Notes under the pieces: model-generated | The model's input: only the letters and a program-made list of their open reading frames with translations | What the model was told of the DNA's origin: nothing | Database searches by the model: none | In this document: positions 17,483 through 25,957 of the stretch, one piece after another | Layout of the letters: each line of letters starts with the position of its first letter | Numbering within the stretch: the stretch's first letter is position 1 | Assembly: GCA_049115695.1 (NCBI GenBank) | Contig: JAGDZR010000014.1 | Coordinates: forward strand, 1-64,000 | Source of the DNA: JAGDZR01 sp049115695 | GTDB taxonomy: Bacteria > Bacteroidota > Bacteroidia > Cytophagales > Cyclobacteriaceae | DNA: 64,000 bases | Direction of reading: 5' to 3' | Position numbers and translations under genes: made by a program

Positions 17483-17703
17483 AACTAGAGTGGATGATTA
17501 GATTAGCATTATCAGGGCAAAATCCCTCTTACCATTAAGATACACCAAGATTTTAATTCGTTTAATATCCCAAATAAAGAAACCTGTCTACTGACCCGTC
17601 GGTGCGAGGTTTTGGGTGGATTGGCCGTCAGCCTAAAAAAATATAACTTCTCGCTGTAACCTATCACAAGTCGTGCGGTTACCCTACCAGAAACGCACAA
17701 ACA

Positions 17704-18261
17704 TTGGACGCACTATCTGATCACAACCTAATGCTGAAGGTCAAAGCGGGAGACCTTGAAAAACTGAGCTTGCTATATCAGCGATATAGTCGGCGCATGT
17801 ATGGGTTTTTCTACCGAATGACTACTGATGGTGCTACGAGTGAGGACCTGGTGCAGAATGTGTTTATGCGCATGCTCAAGTACAAGCATACCTATGCGGA
17901 CGATGGGAAGTTTGAGACCTGGGCGTTTCGACTGGCCAGAAATGTCCATCATGACCACTATAAGAAAAACAAGCGCTACCTACATCAGGAAGATATGACG
18001 ACCTGGGAGCAGCGAATGGAACAGTCAGGGAATGTGGAAAATGATTGGGTGAAATCAGATGAGATGAGTCATCTCAAGCAAGCGTTGGACATGCTCTCAC
18101 CTGAAAAGAGAGAGTTGATCGAAATGACGCGGTTTCAGCAAATGAAGTATGCTGATGTCGCAGCGGTACTGGGTACAAATGAAGGAGCAGTGAAGGTGCG
18201 CATGCACCGGGCCCTAAAGTCACTCAGGGAAGTTTATGAAAAAATTGAATCCAGGGTTTAA
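17704..18261 (+). CDS. ECF-type RNA polymerase sigma factor
   Basis: A 185-residue sigma-70 family protein. Region 2 covers DLEKLSLLYQRYSRRMYGFFYRM and EDLVQNVFMRML. Region 4 covers LSPEKRELIEMTRFQQMKYADVAAVLGTNEGAVKVRMHRALKSL with its helix-turn-helix. The most complete family N-terminus (LSDHNLMLKVKAG) begins at a TTG at 17704; an ATG at residue 10 (17731) is the alternative. The next gene, 12 bases on, has a cytoplasmic N-terminus followed by one membrane helix, as expected of an anti-sigma factor. Its targets probably include its own operon. Confidence 0.9.
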   Translation: MDALSDHNLMLKVKAGDLEKLSLLYQRYSRRMYGFFYRMTTDGATSEDLVQNVFMRMLKYKHTYADDGKFETWAFRLARNVHHDHYKKNKRYLHQEDMTTWEQRMEQSGNVENDWVKSDEMSHLKQALDMLSPEKRELIEMTRFQQMKYADVAAVLGTNEGAVKVRMHRALKSLREVYEKIESRV

Positions 18262-18273
18262 ATATTTGGAGAA

Positions 18274-19071
18274 ATGAACGAAGAAATGGCAGTGATAAAG
18301 TGGATGGATTACCTGGCCGGAGAGTTGGCTGAGGAGGACATCACCGAGTTGAAGGATTATCTGGGTAAGCACCCTGAGCTTCAGCATGAGTTGCACGCTG
18401 AGCAGGTGTTTTGGGATCAGCTGCAAGAGTTCCCAACTCCTGCCCCAAGCGATCAGATGGACATGCGTTTTGATGCCATGCTCAAGGGTTATTTGGCTGC
18501 CAATGAAAAGCAAACCAATCCGAGATGGCGCGTCTTGATTGAAAACTGGCTGATGAGTAATTGGCAGGTTGGCCTGGCCTCTCTTTGTATAGGCCTGGTC
18601 ATTGGATGGATTGCCTTTCCAAAAGAAGAGGGATCAAATGGTGAGCTGGCAAATCTGTCACAGGAAGTATCAGATATGAAAAAGGTGATGATGCTGACAT
18701 TGATCGAACAACCAAAGGCTCAGGAGCGCATCAGAGCGGTGAGTATGACGGATGAGTTCAGCCTGGCAGATGATAAAGTCATTGAGGTGTTAGGCAACAC
18801 ACTGAATACGGATCCCAATGTGAATGTACGGTTGGCAGCTTTAGAGTCCCTGATGGATTATTGGGAAACCCCACAAGTGAGAGCGCTGCTGGTGAACAGT
18901 ATTGCCAATCAGACCTCTCCTCACATGCAGGTGGCCATGGCAGATGCAATGCTGGAGAAAGGGGAAAAAAATGCTGTAGAGCAAATGAGCAAACTACTGG
19001 ATAATCCGATGCTCGATATGAGCGTCAAGGAAAAAATAGAGTTGACAATTAAAGATTTAAGAGCAATATGA
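18274..19071 (+). CDS. Putative anti-sigma factor with HEAT-like repeats
   Basis: A 265-residue protein. Residues 1-70 are helical and acidic (WMDYLAGELAEEDITELKDYL), like the sigma-binding part of anti-sigma factors, but without the zinc-binding HxxxCxxC. A single membrane helix lies at about 90-108 (VGLASLCIGLVIGWIAF). Beyond it, about 160-260 form two or three HEAT-like repeats (VNVRLAALESLMDYW, HMQVAMADAMLEKGEKNAVEQM). It would hold the sigma factor at the membrane and sense a periplasmic signal through the HEAT part. Its stop overlaps the next start by 4 bases. Confidence 0.78.
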   Translation: MNEEMAVIKWMDYLAGELAEEDITELKDYLGKHPELQHELHAEQVFWDQLQEFPTPAPSDQMDMRFDAMLKGYLAANEKQTNPRWRVLIENWLMSNWQVGLASLCIGLVIGWIAFPKEEGSNGELANLSQEVSDMKKVMMLTLIEQPKAQERIRAVSMTDEFSLADDKVIEVLGNTLNTDPNVNVRLAALESLMDYWETPQVRALLVNSIANQTSPHMQVAMADAMLEKGEKNAVEQMSKLLDNPMLDMSVKEKIELTIKDLRAI

Positions 19072-19898
19072 AAGGGTTACTGAATATGCTGATGCTCACC
19101 ATAACATTTGTGGCGGCAGCACAGTATGAATCGAAGAAAAATATTAAGGAGCAGTTTGTATTAGATATCAATACCAAGCTTGTTGTTGAAAATATCAATG
19201 GAGATGTGACGATCATGGGAACTGATGGTGATCAGGTGGAACTTGAGTTGATCATTACTGCAAATGCTAGGTCTCAGTCAAAAGCGGAGACCGCACTTGA
19301 AGAGTTGGCAATTCGTGCAGAGGAAGAAGATGGCAAACTGACCCTGGGTATGAAAGCCCCATTTATGAAGAAGTGTGAAAACGGTTGGTCAATCGAGGAG
19401 GGGCCAAGCTATGACTACAATTATGAATTTGTTGTCAAGGTACCACGAAATAATGCTATAAAAGCGAGTACGGTTAATAATGGTGATTTGCTGGTAAAAG
19501 ACATCAAAGGAATCGTTCAAGCCTCGAACGTCAATGGGCATGTGACGATAAGAGATGCGAAAGAGGTTGATAAGGCCACAACAGTAAATGGATACGTGAA
19601 AGTGGCCTATGATGAAAATCCCAAAGATGGCGGTTACTTCTACACCATCAACGGAGACATTGTACTTGAGGTCCTCAATGGATTCAGTGCTGAGGTGTAC
19701 TCTAAGTCAATGAATGGTGAGATGTTTACCTCATTTGACTTTGAATATCTGACACCTCGACTTGAAAAAAATGAGTCAAAAAACCGGCGCTCGACCACCT
19801 ATAAAGTGAGTGAGCAACAAGGAATAAAAATTGGAAGTGGCGGCCAATCCATCAAAATGGAAACGCTGAATGGTAACATGTATGTAAAGAGAATTTAA
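19068..19898 (+). CDS. Exported DUF4097-like beta-helical protein (first copy)
   Basis: A 276-residue protein with a signal peptide. The rest is built of short repeats around N-G-D/H cores (NINGDVTIMG, VNNGDLLVKDI, SNVNGHVTIRD, TVNGYVKV), the DUF4097 / GIN-type right-handed beta-helix seen in putative adhesins. No enzyme residues are known for the family. It is translationally coupled to the anti-sigma gene and paralogous to the following gene, so it may be the envelope output or signal partner of the sigma/anti-sigma pair. Confidence 0.78.
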   Translation: MKGLLNMLMLTITFVAAAQYESKKNIKEQFVLDINTKLVVENINGDVTIMGTDGDQVELELIITANARSQSKAETALEELAIRAEEEDGKLTLGMKAPFMKKCENGWSIEEGPSYDYNYEFVVKVPRNNAIKASTVNNGDLLVKDIKGIVQASNVNGHVTIRDAKEVDKATTVNGYVKVAYDENPKDGGYFYTINGDIVLEVLNGFSAEVYSKSMNGEMFTSFDFEYLTPRLEKNESKNRRSTTYKVSEQQGIKIGSGGQSIKMETLNGNMYVKRI

Positions 19899-19904
19899 AA
19901 GGTC

Positions 19905-20774
19905 ATGGAAAAGATATTATCAACAATAATGGTTGCCTTAGCGGCATGGAGTGTCCAGGCTCAAAGTAATAATCAGCTGGCAATACCGCTGACATCACCA
20001 AATGAACGAGGGATGCTCGAAGTGAGTCAGATCAATGGAGATATAATTATAGAAGGGTATGATGGGAAAGAGGTCATTGTGAACTGGGAGATTGGGACAG
20101 GAAAGAATAAGATGAAGGGAGGAGGAGATGATGCGAGAGCCGTTTTGGCTGAAGTACATGAAAAGGAAAAATACAAAGACAAATATGGGTCAAAACCAGA
20201 TGTTAGCGGGATGAAGCGCATCGAATCCAATCCTGTGGAGATACAGGCAGAGGAGGAAGACAACTTTGTGGAGATCAGTACGGAGAGCTGGAAGAGACGT
20301 GTGGACTTGACGATTAAGGTGCCCAAAGATTTCGACTTAAGTGTAGGCACTATCCATGGGGTGGTCGAAATCAGCAATGTGTCAGGAGAGATGGAGGTGT
20401 CCAATGTAAATGGACCGATCAGGATGGAATCAGTTGAAGGGTCAGTTTTGGCCAATACGGTCAATGGAGAGTTGGTGGTGCAATTGAAATCGGTAATAGC
20501 AGGAAAGGAAATGTCTTTTGCCAATCTGAATGGCGCAGTAGATGTGACATTTCCGGCCAACGTCAAGGCCACCGCCAAAATGAAGACTGATCGCGGGGAC
20601 ATCTATACTGATTTTGATATGACCACTGAGAACATACGAGAGGAGGAGCGAGATGATAATGGACAGTATTCAGTCAGCATCAATTCGCTGACAAGGGGCC
20701 TTATCAATGGAGGAGGACCAACGTTCACCTTTCGAAATATGAATGGAGATATCATTATCAGGAAGGGAAATTGA
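19905..20774 (+). CDS. Exported DUF4097-like beta-helical protein (second copy)
   Basis: A 289-residue signal-peptide protein with the same repeat logic as its neighbour (QINGDIIIEG, VNGPIRMESVEG, TVNGELVVQ, MNGDIIIRKGN at the end). Between the first and later repeats is a charged insertion at about 55-115. It lies six bases after the first paralogue, in the same four-gene operon. Strong hairpins with T-runs follow it. The ladder of short strands suggests a surface or periplasmic scaffold; activity unknown. Confidence 0.78.
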   Translation: MEKILSTIMVALAAWSVQAQSNNQLAIPLTSPNERGMLEVSQINGDIIIEGYDGKEVIVNWEIGTGKNKMKGGGDDARAVLAEVHEKEKYKDKYGSKPDVSGMKRIESNPVEIQAEEEDNFVEISTESWKRRVDLTIKVPKDFDLSVGTIHGVVEISNVSGEMEVSNVNGPIRMESVEGSVLANTVNGELVVQLKSVIAGKEMSFANLNGAVDVTFPANVKATAKMKTDRGDIYTDFDMTTENIREEERDDNGQYSVSINSLTRGLINGGGPTFTFRNMNGDIIIRKGN

Positions 20775-20799
20775 TTCCGGTATTTCTTGCATCACTTCG

Positions 20800-20845
20800 A
20801 AAACCGGAATGACGCATCCAAGCGACAAACGTCATTCCGGTTTTT
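20800..20845 (+). terminator. Strong intrinsic terminator, probably bidirectional
   Basis: AAAACCGGAATGACG at 20800-20814 and CGTCATTCCGGTTTT at 20830-20844 are a perfect 15-bp inverted repeat with a T-run on the plus side and an A-run on the minus side. It ends the sigma/anti-sigma/DUF4097 operon. Confidence 0.88.
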
Positions 20846-20911
20846 GGCGAGCTCGGTAAGAAAAATACCGTAATCTCACTTCAGCCCAGAGGTCAAAAAT
20901 TCAGGGAGAAG

Positions 20912-20935
20912 CCGGCAGTCATGTCGGTTTTTTTT
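20912..20935 (+). terminator. Second, back-up intrinsic terminator
   Basis: CCGGCA, loop GTCA, TGTCGG (one G-T pair) is followed by eight T. It is about 70 bases past the first terminator on the same strand. Confidence 0.7.
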
Positions 20936-20962
20936 GTTCCTAGTAGGGGTGACAGACTGACG

Positions 20963-20986
20963 AAAAAAGGGACTCTTATGAGTCCC
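20963..20986 (-). terminator. Terminator of the K/E-rich protein gene
   Basis: GGGACTC-TTAT-GAGTCCC at 20969-20986 is followed on the minus strand by six T. The hairpin overlaps the TAA stop codon of the gene it serves (stop at 20976-20978). Confidence 0.85.
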
Positions 20987-21590
20987 CCATTATTTCTTTT
21001 TTCTTCTTTTGAATGATGTCTTCTAACTCTTTTAGCTTTTCTTCTGCTTTGCGAATGACTTCATCCTTAATCTGCTTTTGTTCTTCAGATAGTTCACCGG
21101 CCTCAGCTTGTTCGCTCACTTTTTCTTTGGCTACTGCAATGCGTTCAGTACGCTCCGCTAACTCCGCTTCATTGTCCTGGATCTCCTGCTCCATTTCAGC
21201 ACGTTTGGACTCGACTTTCTGACGAGCTTGTTCGGACCTGAGCTGTCCAAATTCTTTTCCGCTTAAATCACCCTTATTTCGGCCATAGGCATTTCCATTG
21301 TTGGATTTTTCTGCTTTGTTTTTCGGTACCTTATTGGCCTTAAGTCCTTTATCATCCTTTTGACCTTTCTCCTCCTTGGCTTCTTGCTCTTCTTCGCCAT
21401 CCTGTTCCTCCTCATCGTCTGCTCTTTCCGGCTGGCCTTTATCTTCCTTACCCTTATTAGCACGCTTTTCAGCAGCCATTTCTTTACCGTTGTTCTCCTT
21501 GTCTTTGCCTTTTCCCTGCCCTTGTGCCAGCAGTTGCTGTCCACCAATTACTAGACAAATCATCAGCATGAATTGTAATATTGTTTTCAT
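20976..21590 (-). CDS. Exported, highly charged K/E/Q-rich protein
   Basis: A 204-residue protein with a signal peptide ending near LLAQ. Mature residues about 24-95 are low-complexity Lys/Glu/Asp/Gly, probably disordered. A distinct segment, AYGRNKGDLSGKEFGQ, follows. The last ~85 residues are a heptad-like coiled coil (QARQKVESKRAEMEQEIQDNEAELAE onward). The YGRNKG-LSG-EFGQ block looks like the conserved heart; nothing else indicates function. The small lipoprotein gene lies 11 bases upstream on the same strand, suggesting co-expression. Confidence 0.72.
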   Translation of the reverse strand: MKTILQFMLMICLVIGGQQLLAQGQGKGKDKENNGKEMAAEKRANKGKEDKGQPERADDEEEQDGEEEQEAKEEKGQKDDKGLKANKVPKNKAEKSNNGNAYGRNKGDLSGKEFGQLRSEQARQKVESKRAEMEQEIQDNEAELAERTERIAVAKEKVSEQAEAGELSEEQKQIKDEVIRKAEEKLKELEDIIQKKKKEIMGDS

Positions 21591-21601
21591 TTTCGTAAAG
21601 A

Positions 21602-21823
21602 TTAAAGGGTTTCTAATAGTGAATCCACTTCCTGAAGTGCTTGACTCGAAACATCTCGAAGCTCTTGTCTTGATGCGTCAACTGTAGAGACAATGGAGTC
21701 AGCAATTGCATCCTCCTGTTCCTGAGTCAACACAGCTGGTTCTTCTTGCTTTTGTTCAGACGATCCACCACCAGAACAAGCAGAGATCACAATGAACAAG
21801 AGAATAGGTAAAATGTTTTTCAT
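21602..21823 (-). CDS. Small lipoprotein
   Basis: A 73-residue protein starting at the ATG at 21823, which gives a compact signal peptide with lipobox VISAC; the open frame extends 8 codons further upstream. After the Cys comes a Gly/Ser/Gln/Glu linker and an acidic amphipathic helix (VDASRQELRDVSSQALQEVDSLL). No fold is recognised. It is upstream of, and probably co-transcribed with, the K/E-rich coiled-coil protein, so the helices may pair. Confidence 0.65.
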   Translation of the reverse strand: MKNILPILLFIVISACSGGGSSEQKQEEPAVLTQEQEDAIADSIVSTVDASRQELRDVSSQALQEVDSLLETL

Positions 21824-21876
21824 GACGGTTATATTGGTTTTACCCACAAATTAATCGTTTAGACTCGGAAAGACAA

Positions 21877-23568
21877 TTATGCCTTATTCCCCCAATTATC
21901 TCTGAGTCCTATAGTTTTATTGAGCACCAGCTTATTTGCATCGGTATCTTCGTCTACTCGGAAATAACCAATTCGTTCAAACTGAATGGTGTCACCAACC
22001 TTAGCCTCTTTCAGAGAAGGTTCCAAAACAGCCTTATCATTGATTTCTAAGCTATCTGGGTTGAGATGATTTTTAAAGTCATCATCAATATCACTGAGAT
22101 TTTCTGTTCTGAACAAACGATCATACAGCCTGATTTCTGCCTGTGTTACAGCATTAGGAGCTGAGACCCATCCTAGCGTTCCTTTTACCTTTTTGCCGCT
22201 TGTATCCTGACCGCTACGTGTTTCAGGATCATATTCAGCATAGATTTCTTCAATCTCGCCATTATCGCCTTTTTTGAAGCCAGTGCACTTGATGATGTAG
22301 CCATACTTCAATCTTACTTCACGATCCGGACCAAGTCGGTACCATTTCCTGGGACTCGGAGGATCTTCTTTGAAGTCCGCCCGATCAATGTACAGGTCCC
22401 TTGTAAATGGCATGTCTCTCTTACCAGCTGACTCATCTTCCGGATTATTTATGGCTGACATGATCTCTGTTTTGTCTGCTGGCCAATTCGTGATAACCAG
22501 TTTCACTGGATCAAGTATGCCAAAGACACGATTTGCCTTTTTGTTCAGGTCTTCTCTGACCGCATGTTCCAGTAACGCAACATCGGTAACGGCATTTCTT
22601 CGTGCTACACCTACTGCATCAGCAAATTTCCGGATGGCCGTAGGGGTAAATCCTCTTCGTCTGATGCCGGATATTGTTGGCATCCGTGGATCATCCCATC
22701 CAGCCACATGGTTGTCTTCGACCAATTCACGTAGTTTTCGCTTGCTTACGATCGTGTAACCGAGATTGAGTCGGGCAAATTCGGTTTGTGAGGATGGGAA
22801 TATTTCCAATTCTTTGATCAGCCATTCATATAGTGGTCGATGGACTTCAAACTCAAGTGTGCATAGGCTGTGTGTGATTTTTTCCATGCTGTCTGATTGA
22901 CCATGGGCAAAATCATAGGTAGGATAAATACACCAATCACTTCCTGTACGATGATGATCCATATGTTTGATGCGATACAGAATCGGATCTCTCATGTGCA
23001 TATTAGGAGATGACATGTCGATTTTGGCGCGGAGTACCTTTTCGCCATCTTTAAAGTCGCCATTCTTCATCCTTTCAAAGAGTTCTAGGTTCTCCGCAGC
23101 TGACCGGTTTCTGAAGGGACTTTCTTTGCCGGGTTGAGTCGGTGTTCCTTTTATTTCATTGAATTCATCTTTCCCCAGGTCACACACATAGGCACTTCCT
23201 TTGCTGATAAGTGCTTTGGCAAATTCATAAAGTACATTGAAATAGTCCGAAGCAAAGTATTCATTTCTTCCCCAGTCATAACCCAGCCACTTGATGTCTT
23301 CTTTGATAGATTCAACATACTCAGTATCCTCTTTTTCTGGATTGGTATCATCAAATCGCAAATTGCACTGACCTTTGTATTTTTCTGCTAATCCAAAGTT
23401 GAGACAAATGGACTTGGCATGGCCAATGTGAAGGTAGCCATTTGGCTCAGGAGGAAAACGCGTATGAATTGATTGATGTTTCCCTTCCTTCAGGTCCTTC
23501 TCGATCATCATTTCTATGAAATTCAACGAATCCTTCTTGCTGTTTTCAGTGCTTTCCATTTGCCTCAT
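21877..23568 (-). CDS. glnS: Glutaminyl-tRNA synthetase
   Basis: A 563-residue class I synthetase that charges tRNA-Gln in the cytosol. The HIGH motif is in PPEPNGYLHIGHAKS. FDDTNPEKE identifies the GluRS/GlnRS group, with Gln specificity supported by the RFDDTNPE context and the full-length anticodon-binding beta-barrels. The KMSKS equivalent is VSKRKL. Length and C-terminal barrels match GlnRS rather than GluRS. ATG at 23568 is used; the Met three codons later is equally plausible. It is divergent from the branching-enzyme gene with a 210-base shared promoter region. Confidence 0.95.
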   Translation of the reverse strand: MRQMESTENSKKDSLNFIEMMIEKDLKEGKHQSIHTRFPPEPNGYLHIGHAKSICLNFGLAEKYKGQCNLRFDDTNPEKEDTEYVESIKEDIKWLGYDWGRNEYFASDYFNVLYEFAKALISKGSAYVCDLGKDEFNEIKGTPTQPGKESPFRNRSAAENLELFERMKNGDFKDGEKVLRAKIDMSSPNMHMRDPILYRIKHMDHHRTGSDWCIYPTYDFAHGQSDSMEKITHSLCTLEFEVHRPLYEWLIKELEIFPSSQTEFARLNLGYTIVSKRKLRELVEDNHVAGWDDPRMPTISGIRRRGFTPTAIRKFADAVGVARRNAVTDVALLEHAVREDLNKKANRVFGILDPVKLVITNWPADKTEIMSAINNPEDESAGKRDMPFTRDLYIDRADFKEDPPSPRKWYRLGPDREVRLKYGYIIKCTGFKKGDNGEIEEIYAEYDPETRSGQDTSGKKVKGTLGWVSAPNAVTQAEIRLYDRLFRTENLSDIDDDFKNHLNPDSLEINDKAVLEPSLKEAKVGDTIQFERIGYFRVDEDTDANKLVLNKTIGLRDNWGNKA

Positions 23569-23778
23569 TCAATTTGTGGCGCAAAGTAAGTGAGTTTTAG
23601 GCGATTCGCACTTGTTGTGACAGGAGATATTTTATGTATTAGAGCTTGATCTATTGACACTTTTCTAAAACATTGATCGGCGGGTACGAAACTGACAATC
23701 ACTGGAGCTATTGGTTGATAATTTTTGTCTCACGGGTTCGTATCGTCTAATATTGCATAGACATCAGATACACAGCTT

Positions 23779-25803
23779 ATGAAGGAGACAAATACTCCTA
23801 TCCTCGTTCAAAATGACCCATGGCTGGCGCCATATGCAGAGGAAATTAATGCGAGGACACAGAGGTTGAAAGATAAATTGACTTCCATTGAGGATCAGTA
23901 CGGCTCATTGAACAGTTTTGCCGATGCTTACCGCTATTTTGGATTCAATTATGATGATAAGAAAAAGGGTTGGTGGTATCGCGAATGGGCACCAAATGCA
24001 GATGCACTGTTTTTGACAGGAGATTTCAATGAATGGAGCAGAGAAAGTCACCCACTTCATCGACAGGATGGGGGTATCTGGGAGATATTTTTGGAGGATA
24101 AAGCTTACAAAGGAAAGCTAACGCACGAAACATCCTTTAAAGTGCATGTGATAGGAGGAGGAAAGGTTCAGGATCGAATACCTGCCTATTGCAAATATGT
24201 ATTCCAGGATCCAAAAACCTATGATTTCACGGGTAGGTTGTGGTCACCTGCCAAAAGTTTCAAATGGACAGATAAGAAGTTTAAACCTACAGATGCTTAT
24301 AAACAACCCTATATCTACGAGTGCCATGTAGGCATGGCGCAGGAGAAGGAAAGGGTTGGTACATATAGAGAGTTCGCGGATCTCATACTTCCAAGAATTG
24401 CCAAACAAGGATACAATGCCATTCAGGTTATGGCCATACAGGAACATCCATACTATGGATCATTTGGCTATCACGTAAGCAGCTTCTTTGCTCCATCAAG
24501 TCGTTTTGGCACACCGGATGATCTGAAATACATGATCAACAAAGCACATGGATTGGGTTTGGCAGTCATTATGGATTTGGTTCATTCTCATGCCGTGAAG
24601 AATATTGCTGAAGGTTTGGCTGAGCTGGATGGTTCAGACGATCAGTATTTTCATCCCGGAGGAAAGGGCTATCACACAGGTTGGGATTCATACTTGTTCA
24701 ATTATGGGAAGCAAGAGGTGCTTCAGTTTTTAATTTCCAATGTTAAGTACTGGATTGAGGAATTTCACATTGATGGATATCGATATGATGGTATTACATC
24801 GATGCTCTACTTCCACCATGGCGAACATGTTTCATTTGATCATTATGACAAGTATTTTAATGAAGTCGATTGGGATGTACTTACTTATTTGCAATTAGCG
24901 AATCAGCTGGTAAAGGAGATCAAACCTGCGGCGATTACCATTGCAGAGGACATGAGTGGGATGCCTGGATTGTGCAGGCCCTTAGCGGAGGGAGGCATTG
25001 GGTTTGATTTTAGATTAGCAATGGGTATTCCTGACTATTGGATCAAACTGTTGAAGCACAAATCTGACGAAGAATGGAATGTTCATGAACTGTGGGATAC
25101 GCTATCCAATAGACGTGCCGGGGAAAGAGCCATTGCTTATGCAGAATCACATGATCAGGCGCTTGTCGGGGACAAAAGCATTGCCTTTTGGCTGATGGAC
25201 AAGGAGATGTATGATCATATGCATGTTGATCATCCAAGTCCAATAATTGATAGAGGCATTGCGCTTCACAAAATGATTCGATTGTTGACATTGAGTTTAG
25301 GCGGAGAAGGCTGGCTCAACTTTATTGGTAATGAATTTGGACATCCTGAATGGGTAGATTTTCCAAGAGAGGGAAATGACTGGAGTTACAAATATGCGAG
25401 ACGACAGTGGAATCTGGCCGATCATCAAAAGCTCAGGTACAAATTCCTCAATCAGTTTGGAGAGAATATGGTCACCTTCGCGAAAGAGCACGATCTGGTG
25501 GCATCATTGCCAGCTCAGCAACTCAACATGGATCAGGATAATCATGTGATCATATTTGAACGCAACAACTTGATTTTTGCTTTTAATTTCAGTCCAAATA
25601 ATAGCATTCCCGACTATCGATTCAAAGTACCAAATGGGGGTAAGTACAAAGTTGTACTTAATTCTGACAATGAGTCAGCCGGTGGTTTTGGGCGTGTTGA
25701 TGATGGTATGACTTATCCAACCGTGACATTGTTTGGTGAGCACTTCGTGAGCGTTTATTTACCCAATCGAGTGGCGTTGGTGTTGGAGAGAGTGGGGAAG
25801 TAA
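23779..25803 (+). CDS. 1,4-alpha-glucan branching enzyme, GH13_8 (eukaryote-like) type
   Basis: A 674-residue cytosolic enzyme that transfers alpha-1,4 chains to alpha-1,6 branch points in glycogen. CBM48 covers about 50-150 (WYREWAPNADALFLTGDFNEW). The GH13 barrel shows VIMDLVHSHA, the nucleophile Asp in GYRYDGITSML, the acid/base Glu in TIAEDMSGMP, and the third Asp in AESHDQALVG. A C-terminal beta domain follows. Sequence style (YGSFGYHVSSFFAPSSRFGTP) resembles the eukaryotic GBE1 branch more than classical GlgB. No glycogen synthase is adjacent. It could also branch glucan made by the GH13_4 enzyme at 38281, an inference. Confidence 0.92.
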   Translation: MKETNTPILVQNDPWLAPYAEEINARTQRLKDKLTSIEDQYGSLNSFADAYRYFGFNYDDKKKGWWYREWAPNADALFLTGDFNEWSRESHPLHRQDGGIWEIFLEDKAYKGKLTHETSFKVHVIGGGKVQDRIPAYCKYVFQDPKTYDFTGRLWSPAKSFKWTDKKFKPTDAYKQPYIYECHVGMAQEKERVGTYREFADLILPRIAKQGYNAIQVMAIQEHPYYGSFGYHVSSFFAPSSRFGTPDDLKYMINKAHGLGLAVIMDLVHSHAVKNIAEGLAELDGSDDQYFHPGGKGYHTGWDSYLFNYGKQEVLQFLISNVKYWIEEFHIDGYRYDGITSMLYFHHGEHVSFDHYDKYFNEVDWDVLTYLQLANQLVKEIKPAAITIAEDMSGMPGLCRPLAEGGIGFDFRLAMGIPDYWIKLLKHKSDEEWNVHELWDTLSNRRAGERAIAYAESHDQALVGDKSIAFWLMDKEMYDHMHVDHPSPIIDRGIALHKMIRLLTLSLGGEGWLNFIGNEFGHPEWVDFPREGNDWSYKYARRQWNLADHQKLRYKFLNQFGENMVTFAKEHDLVASLPAQQLNMDQDNHVIIFERNNLIFAFNFSPNNSIPDYRFKVPNGGKYKVVLNSDNESAGGFGRVDDGMTYPTVTLFGEHFVSVYLPNRVALVLERVGK

Positions 25804-25957
25804 CAGCGAATTATTTATTCCTCATTACGGGCACAATTTATTTGAGACGCAAAGCTGAATTGAGGAAATATGCGATCCATTGACTTATGGTAAGAAATGA
25901 GGTAAATCAATGCTATTTTGAGGTCTTATGTGCTATTTATACTTTGGAGAGATTACT

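Noticed and set aside
17512..17700. 62-codon minus-strand frame in the gap before the sigma factor gene
   Set aside because: No domain or signal peptide, and it sits in a divergent promoter region.
20027..20602. 191-codon open frame antisense to the second DUF4097 gene
   Set aside because: Overlaps a well-supported operon gene on the other strand and has no signal, domain or start context; typical shadow frame.
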